The notes under the pieces are model-generated. The model did not search any database. It saw only the letters and a list, made by a program, of their open reading frames with translations, and was not told the origin of the DNA. From Trujillonella endophytica (GTDB taxonomy: Bacteria; Actinomycetota; Actinomycetes; Mycobacteriales; Geodermatophilaceae), in NCBI RefSeq assembly GCF_900110555.1, contig NZ_FOEE01000012.1, forward strand, positions 97,603 to 161,602: a stretch of DNA of 64,000 bases, given 5' to 3'. The position numbers and the translations under genes are program-made. Below are positions 59,670 through 64,000 of the stretch, one piece after another; the stretch's first letter is position 1, and each line of letters opens with the position of its first letter.

Positions 59670-59780
59670 ATGAGCGCCACCAGCACCATCCAACGGATCA
59701 CCTGGATCTGCCCGAACTGCTCGGGCGAGTCACGCGCCCGGCGCAAGCGCTGCGCCCACTGCGGCACGTCGCGGCACTAG
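59670..59780 (+). CDS. 36-residue zinc ribbon protein
   Basis: A very short gene: ATG at 59670 behind GGGGAGG, stop at 59780, 36 residues. It has two CxxC knuckles, C14-x2-C17 (CPNC) and C28-x2-C31 (CAHC), around a basic loop (ESRARRKR), making a complete rubredoxin-like zinc ribbon. Translation shows no other feature. The strong ribosome-binding site and Cys pattern make coding likely. It precedes the convergent hemerythrin gene by 12 bases. Confidence 0.7.
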   Translation: MSATSTIQRITWICPNCSGESRARRKRCAHCGTSRH

Positions 59781-59792
59781 AGGACGGGCCCG

Positions 59793-60557
59793 TCACCCGG
59801 CGGGCGGGGCTCCGCGCAGCCGGACCACCGCGGCGCGGTAGCGACGCCGGCCGGCCAGCCGCCAGGCGAGCCGGGTGGCCGGGGGGAGGGCCGCCAGCAG
59901 CCGCGCCCGCTCGTCGGCGCAGGCGTCCTCGAGGGCGAGGCCGAGCACGAACAGCCGCTCGCGGCCCGACAGCGAGCACGGGGCGGCCGCGGTGATCGCG
60001 GTCCACTCGGCGGCGGGCAGCGCCGCCAGCAGCGGGAGCAGGTCGTGCTCCTCGGTCGCGGTCTGGTCGTCGACGGCGTCGGCGAGCGCCCGGCAGGCCA
60101 GGGTGAAGGCATCGCGGGCAGCGGCGGTGCCGGTGACGGTCCACTGCCGGGCGGCGGTGGACAGGCCGCGCGCCAGGTCGTCGAGGCGCGCGCAGCGGGC
60201 GGTCTCCTCCGCCACGCGGGCCCGTCCGGGCCCGTCGGGCAGGGAGCGGAGCAGGGCCGGCCAGATCAGGTCGCGCTCCGTGGCGTGGTGCTGCAGGAGC
60301 AGCCGGCCGACGAGGTGGGCGTGCGCGGCGAGCGCGGCCGCTCGCGGCGCGTCGTCGGGCGCGGCCCAGGTCGACAGCTCGCCGAGAAGGTGGACCTCGC
60401 GGCGGACCAGCCGGTGCAGGACGTGCTCGTAGGCGGCGGGGCGGGCCGGTGCCGGGGCCGGTGCCGGAGCCGCTGCCGGAGCCGCTGCCGGGTTCCCGGT
60501 GGAGACGATCGGGACGGCGGGGGAGTCGGAGCGGGGAAGGACCGCGGGGCCGGTCAT
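59793..60557 (-). CDS. Hemerythrin HHE-domain protein
   Basis: A 254-residue protein starting at the ATG at 60557 (MTGPAVLP). After a Pro/Ala-rich linker of about 35 residues, the hemerythrin domain shows histidine motifs in REVHLLGEL, HAHLVGRLLLQHHATERD and EEHDLLPLL. Such domains bind a di-iron site and sense or carry oxygen. The C-terminal 80 residues form a further helical region of unknown role. It is divergent from the RsbQ-like gene by 155 bases. Confidence 0.82.
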   Translation of the reverse strand: MTGPAVLPRSDSPAVPIVSTGNPAAAPAAAPAPAPAPARPAAYEHVLHRLVRREVHLLGELSTWAAPDDAPRAAALAAHAHLVGRLLLQHHATERDLIWPALLRSLPDGPGRARVAEETARCARLDDLARGLSTAARQWTVTGTAAARDAFTLACRALADAVDDQTATEEHDLLPLLAALPAAEWTAITAAAPCSLSGRERLFVLGLALEDACADERARLLAALPPATRLAWRLAGRRRYRAAVVRLRGAPPAG

Positions 60558-60712
60558 GGCGCACCTCGATGCGGTCGGGGAACTGCTCGGTACGCCGGGA
60601 CGGTAGGACCGCCGGTGTCCCGGGCGCCAGGGCTCTCCGTCCCCTCCCGACCGGGCGGCAGGAGGGGGGTCGCACGGGCACCATCGGCTCTGCGTCACGT
60701 AGGTTTCGAGCC

Positions 60713-61525
60713 GTGTCGGTGATCTCCCGCAACCGGGTCCGGGTGAGCGGTGTCCCCGACGGGCGGCCGATCGTGTTCGCCCACGGCTTCGGCTGCGACC
60801 AGGAGATGTGGCGCTTCGTCGCGCCCGACTTCGAGCGTGACCACCGCGTGGTGCTGTTCGACCACGTCGGCTGCGGGGGGTCGGACCTGTCCGCCTACGA
60901 CCCCGACCGGTACGGCTCGCTGCGCGGTTACGCGGAGGACGTCGTGGAGGTCTGCCGCGAGCTGGGGCTCCGCGACGCGGTCCTGGTCGGGCACTCGGTC
61001 AGCTCGATGATCGGCGTCCTCGCGGTGCGGGCGGCGCCGGAGCTGTTCGGGGCGCTGGTGATGATCGGCCCGAACCCGCGCTACGTCGACGACGGCGACT
61101 ACTCCGGCGGCTTCAGCCGGGCCGACATCGCCGGCCTGCTCGACTCCCTGGACAGCAACCACCTGGGCTGGTCCGAGGCGATGGCCCCGGTGATCATGGG
61201 CAACCCCGACCGGCCGGAGCTGTCCGCGGAGCTGACGAACAGTTTCTGCCGCACCGACCCCGACATCGCCCGCCGGTTCGCGCGGGTCACGTTCCTGTCC
61301 GACAACCGGGCCGACCTGCCCGCCGTCGCGGTGCCCACGCTCGTGCTGCAGTGCTCGGACGACGCGATCGCCCCCGAGGCGGTGGGCCGGTACGTGCACG
61401 CCCACGTCCCTGACAGCTCGTTCATCCAGCTGGCTGCGACGGGACACTGCCCCAATCTGAGCGCGCCCGAGGAGACCGTCGCGGCGATCCGCGCGTGGCT
61501 GCCCGCGCCGACCCGGAGGGCGTGA
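60713..61525 (+). CDS. rsbQ: RsbQ-like alpha/beta hydrolase
   Basis: A 270-residue alpha/beta hydrolase with a GTG start. It is a very close match in pattern to Bacillus RsbQ: SRNRVRVSG, IVFAHGFGCDQEMW, GHSVSSMIGVLA, FCRTDPDIARRFA and LQCSDDAIAPEAVGRY. The catalytic triad is S95, D217 (or D216) and H245, near the S96/D219/H247 of B. subtilis. RsbQ is thought to make or supply a ligand to its partner phosphatase during energy stress. Its stop overlaps the phosphatase start by 4 bases, the expected rsbQ-rsbP order. Confidence 0.93.
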   Translation: MSVISRNRVRVSGVPDGRPIVFAHGFGCDQEMWRFVAPDFERDHRVVLFDHVGCGGSDLSAYDPDRYGSLRGYAEDVVEVCRELGLRDAVLVGHSVSSMIGVLAVRAAPELFGALVMIGPNPRYVDDGDYSGGFSRADIAGLLDSLDSNHLGWSEAMAPVIMGNPDRPELSAELTNSFCRTDPDIARRFARVTFLSDNRADLPAVAVPTLVLQCSDDAIAPEAVGRYVHAHVPDSSFIQLAATGHCPNLSAPEETVAAIRAWLPAPTRRA

Positions 61526-63792
61526 CCGCGGCAGCCGTGGACGACTCGACCCCCTCGATCGCCGGCGCCGAGCTGGCTCGGCTGCTGGAGGACGATCCCG
61601 CCGACCTCTACGAGAACGCGCCCTGCGGCTATCTCTCGATGCTGCCGGGCGGCGAGATCGTCAAGGTCAACCGCACGCTCACGACGTGGCTCGGCCGCGA
61701 CGCCGGCGAACTGGTCGGAACCCACTTCGCCGACCTGCTCACCGTGGGCGGGCGCGTCTACAACGAGACCCACCTGGCGCCGCTGCTGCGCATGCAGGGC
61801 GCGGCCCGCGAGGTGGCCCTGGACCTCGCGCTCGGCGACGGCGCGGTCCTGCCCTGCCTGCTGAACGCCGTCGAGGTCCGCGACGCCGTCGGCGCCCCGG
61901 CGCTGATCCGGGTGACCCTGTTCGAGGTCTCCTCCCGGCGCCGCTACGAGCGGGCGCTGCTGGCCGCCCAGCGCACGGCCGCGGAGTCCGAGAACCGGTC
62001 GCGGACGCTGCACCAGATGGTGTCGCAGCTGGCCGCGGCAGTCTCGGTGCACGACGTGGCGGAGGCGCTGGTCGAGCGCGGCCGCGCGGCCGTCGACGCC
62101 GGTGGCGGGGCGCTGTGGCTGCTTCCGGCGGCTGCCCCGGGGGATCCGCAGCGCGGCCGGCCGGACCTGCGCCTCGTGGCGGCGGCGGGGATCTCCACCC
62201 GGCTGCGGGACGAGTTGGAGGCGGCCGGTGGTTCCCGGCTGCTGCGCCCCGGCGGGGTCCGCGTCGTCTCCTCGGGTGCGGAGGTGGAGCGCTCCTGGCC
62301 CGGCCTGGCGGCCGCGATGCACGACGAGCGGATCGACGCGCTGGTCCTCGTCCCGGTCACGGCCGACGGCCGGCACCGGGGCGGGCTGGTGCTCGTCCTC
62401 GGCGCCTCCGGGAAGGGCGAGCTGATCAGCCTCACCGAACCGGGAAACGGCGGTGACCTGTCCCCGGCCGACGCGGACCTGCTGGCGACCATGGGCCGGC
62501 AGGCGGGACAGGCGCTGGAACGGGTCTGGCTGTACGAGGAGACGGCGCGGCAGGCGGCGCGCTCGGCCTTCCTGCTCGACGCCGCGCGCCTGATGTCGGC
62601 GGCGGCCGGGGTGACCGAGACCGTGGAGCGGCTGGCGGAGCTGGCGGTGCCGCGGCTGGCCGACGTCTGCGTGATCGACCTGCTCACCGAGCACGGCCCG
62701 GTCCGGCCTGCCGCGCGGCACGCCGACCGGTCACGCCAGCCCCTGGTCGACCGGCTCCGCGACCTGCACCTGCCCTCGCGCGGCGGCGCGCACCCGGGGG
62801 CGCAGGCCGTCGAGTCGGGCCGGACGGTGTGGATCAGCGAGATCACCGACGCCGTCCTGGGCGAGATGACCCAGGACGAGCGGCACCTGGAGCTGGTCCG
62901 CGGGCTGGAGCTCACCGGCATCGTCGCGGTGCCGCTGATGGCCGACGGGCGGGCGCTCGGGGTCCTGACGCTGGGCGTGGACCGCCGGCGGGCCGCGCTG
63001 ACCGCGGCCGACGTCGAGGTGGCCGAGCAGCTGGCGCTGCAGGTGTCGCAGGTGGTGGACAAGGCGCAGCGGCTGGAGCTGGAGACGCAGACCTCGCACA
63101 CGCTGCAGGCCAACCTGCTGCCGCCCGCGCCGCCGCCGGTGCCGGGACTCGAGGTCGCCGTCCGCTACGTGGCGGCGAGCCGCGGTGCGGACGTCGGCGG
63201 CGACTTCTACGACGTGGTGCCCCTCCCCGCCGGCGGGGGCGTGGCGCTCGCTGTGGGCGACGTGGTCGGGCACGACATCACGGCGGCGGCGGTCATGGGC
63301 CAGCTCCGCAGCGTCCACCGGGTGCTCCTGGCCGACCGGCCCGGCCCGAGCGCGATCATCGACCGGTTCCAGGCCGGCTGGGGGCTGCTGGGGCTCCAGC
63401 GGATGGCGACGGCGATGTTCGGCTCGCTGGACCCGGCGACCGGGCAGCTGCGGCTGGCCTCGGCCGGGCACCTGAGCCCGTTGATCGTCAGCGCGTCGGG
63501 CGCGGAGTTCCTCGAGGTCCGGCCCAGCCGGATGCTCGGCGCCCCGCCCTCCGCGTCGCCGGCGGTGGAGTGGGCGGGCGTGCTGCCGGTCGGGGCGACG
63601 CTGGTGCTGTTCACCGACGGCCTGGTCGAGAGCCGGACCGCCGACATCGACGAGGGGCTGGCGCTCCTGCTGCGCGCCGCGGAGGCGGCCCACGGGGACG
63701 GCCCCGATCAGCTCTGCGACCGGCTGCTGGCCGAGCTGATCGGCGACCACCGGGCCGACGACGTCGCGCTGCTGGCCATCGCCCGCGTGTGA
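61522..63792 (+). CDS. rsbP: RsbP-like PAS-GAF-GAF-PP2C phosphatase
   Basis: A 756-residue protein with a GTG start behind GGAGGGC. Domains in order: PAS (~28-145), a coiled-coil linker, two GAF domains (~190-345 and ~360-530), and a C-terminal SpoIIE-type PP2C phosphatase (~545-756). Metal-binding residues are in DVGGDFYDVV near 555, GDVVGHDITAAAVMG, and RADDVALLAI at the end. Bacillus RsbP has only PAS and PP2C, so this is an expanded version. It would dephosphorylate a STAS antagonist under stress, and the STAS protein at 40226 is a candidate target. Co-translated with the RsbQ-like gene. Confidence 0.92.
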   Translation: MTAAAVDDSTPSIAGAELARLLEDDPADLYENAPCGYLSMLPGGEIVKVNRTLTTWLGRDAGELVGTHFADLLTVGGRVYNETHLAPLLRMQGAAREVALDLALGDGAVLPCLLNAVEVRDAVGAPALIRVTLFEVSSRRRYERALLAAQRTAAESENRSRTLHQMVSQLAAAVSVHDVAEALVERGRAAVDAGGGALWLLPAAAPGDPQRGRPDLRLVAAAGISTRLRDELEAAGGSRLLRPGGVRVVSSGAEVERSWPGLAAAMHDERIDALVLVPVTADGRHRGGLVLVLGASGKGELISLTEPGNGGDLSPADADLLATMGRQAGQALERVWLYEETARQAARSAFLLDAARLMSAAAGVTETVERLAELAVPRLADVCVIDLLTEHGPVRPAARHADRSRQPLVDRLRDLHLPSRGGAHPGAQAVESGRTVWISEITDAVLGEMTQDERHLELVRGLELTGIVAVPLMADGRALGVLTLGVDRRRAALTAADVEVAEQLALQVSQVVDKAQRLELETQTSHTLQANLLPPAPPPVPGLEVAVRYVAASRGADVGGDFYDVVPLPAGGGVALAVGDVVGHDITAAAVMGQLRSVHRVLLADRPGPSAIIDRFQAGWGLLGLQRMATAMFGSLDPATGQLRLASAGHLSPLIVSASGAEFLEVRPSRMLGAPPSASPAVEWAGVLPVGATLVLFTDGLVESRTADIDEGLALLLRAAEAAHGDGPDQLCDRLLAELIGDHRADDVALLAIARV

Positions 63793-63881
63793 GGTCGGGC
63801 TCCCGGCGGGTGCGGGTGGCCGGAGCCAGGTACAACCGGTGGCGGACGGACACCACACCGACGTGGGGAGACCCGGCGACG

Positions 63882-64000
63882 ATGAGCAGCGAAGCACTGA
63901 CCCTGGCGCCGGCGCCGCGGTCGGAGGCGGCCGAGCGGGTGCGGGTGGAGGTGCGGGAGTTCCTGGCGGCGGAGGTGGCGGCGGGGTCGTTCGTGCCGCA
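63882..64000 (+). CDS. N-terminus of a probable acyl-CoA dehydrogenase (runs off window)
   Basis: The ATG at 63882 follows GGGGAG and opens a frame of 39 codons to the window end. Phrases such as RVRVEVREFLAAEV resemble the N-terminal helix of acyl-CoA dehydrogenases (a ...VREFLAAE... pattern is typical). No catalytic region is visible, so the assignment is tentative. Confidence 0.5.
   Translation, partial: MSSEALTLAPAPRSEAAERVRVEVREFLAAEVAAGSFVP

Overview
The window is very GC-rich, gene-dense chromosomal DNA from an actinobacterium. GTG and TTG starts, 1- and 4-base start/stop overlaps, a SARP-type regulator, a type II NADH dehydrogenase, PPK2, a HelD/HelR-type helicase, a mycofactocin-type SDR and a DUF222/HNH gene all fit that phylum. 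The overall style suggests a Geodermatophilaceae-like soil or rock actinobacterium (Blastococcus, Geodermatophilus, Modestobacter), but this placement is inferred from style, not from a marker gene. No rRNA, tRNA, IS element, prophage or CRISPR array was seen. No gap between genes exceeds about 300 bases; the longest is 49107-49397, where nothing beyond gene ends and ribosome-binding sites is visible. Most very long reading frames opposite the genes are GC-driven shadows.

Region 1 (1-14.7 kb). After the C-terminal part of a membrane protein and a DUF1275 protein comes the most distinctive block. It is a tightly overlapping operon encoding a heme-oxygenase-like diiron protein (CADD/PqqC-like), a Rieske ferredoxin, an FAD ferredoxin reductase, an aldehyde dehydrogenase, a second Rieske protein, a gamma-glutamyltransferase-fold hydrolase and a RidA-like protein. 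It is flanked by a convergent HbpS/GlcG-like protein, a PucR-type regulator, an MFS exporter and an anion-type permease. Read together, this looks like a regulated catabolic pathway in which a small nitrogen-containing molecule is oxidised by a ferredoxin-fed diiron enzyme, the aldehyde is oxidised, an amide bond is hydrolysed and a reactive imine is cleared. The substrate is unknown. This is the best candidate for an undescribed system.

Region 2 (14.7-36 kb). Housekeeping and accessory genes: a coiled-coil protein, DinB and WYL-regulator genes, an FAD oxidoreductase, a diguanylate cyclase, an HtrA-like protease without a signal peptide, NDH-2 beside a cupredoxin lipoprotein operon, a DEAD-box helicase, a GlxA-type regulator divergent from an MFS gene, a DrrAB-type ABC exporter, a GMC oxidoreductase/aldehyde dehydrogenase pair divergent from a mycofactocin-type SDR, and PPK2.

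Region 3 (36-50 kb). A 1021-residue sacsin/Hsp90-like ATPase, a STAS anti-sigma antagonist, a thiolase plus FabG-like reductase pair, two DUF1206 membrane proteins, two tandem propeller-like lipoproteins and a DUF222/HNH endonuclease.

Region 4 (50-64 kb). Signalling and stress genes: a NarL-type two-component system divergent from a duplicated membrane protein pair, a HelR-type RNA polymerase recycling ATPase, an EmbR-like SARP-FHA regulator, a secreted acidic protein made of eight 13-residue calcium-loop-like repeats, a 36-residue zinc ribbon protein, a hemerythrin protein, an RsbQ/RsbP-like energy-stress module, and the start of a probable acyl-CoA dehydrogenase running off the end.

Short repeats stand out in intergenic DNA. 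A family built on GCAATTCCGCGCTTCTGC occurs at 8.9 kb and 16.05 kb, and an unrelated array with 23-base period lies at 49.7 kb.
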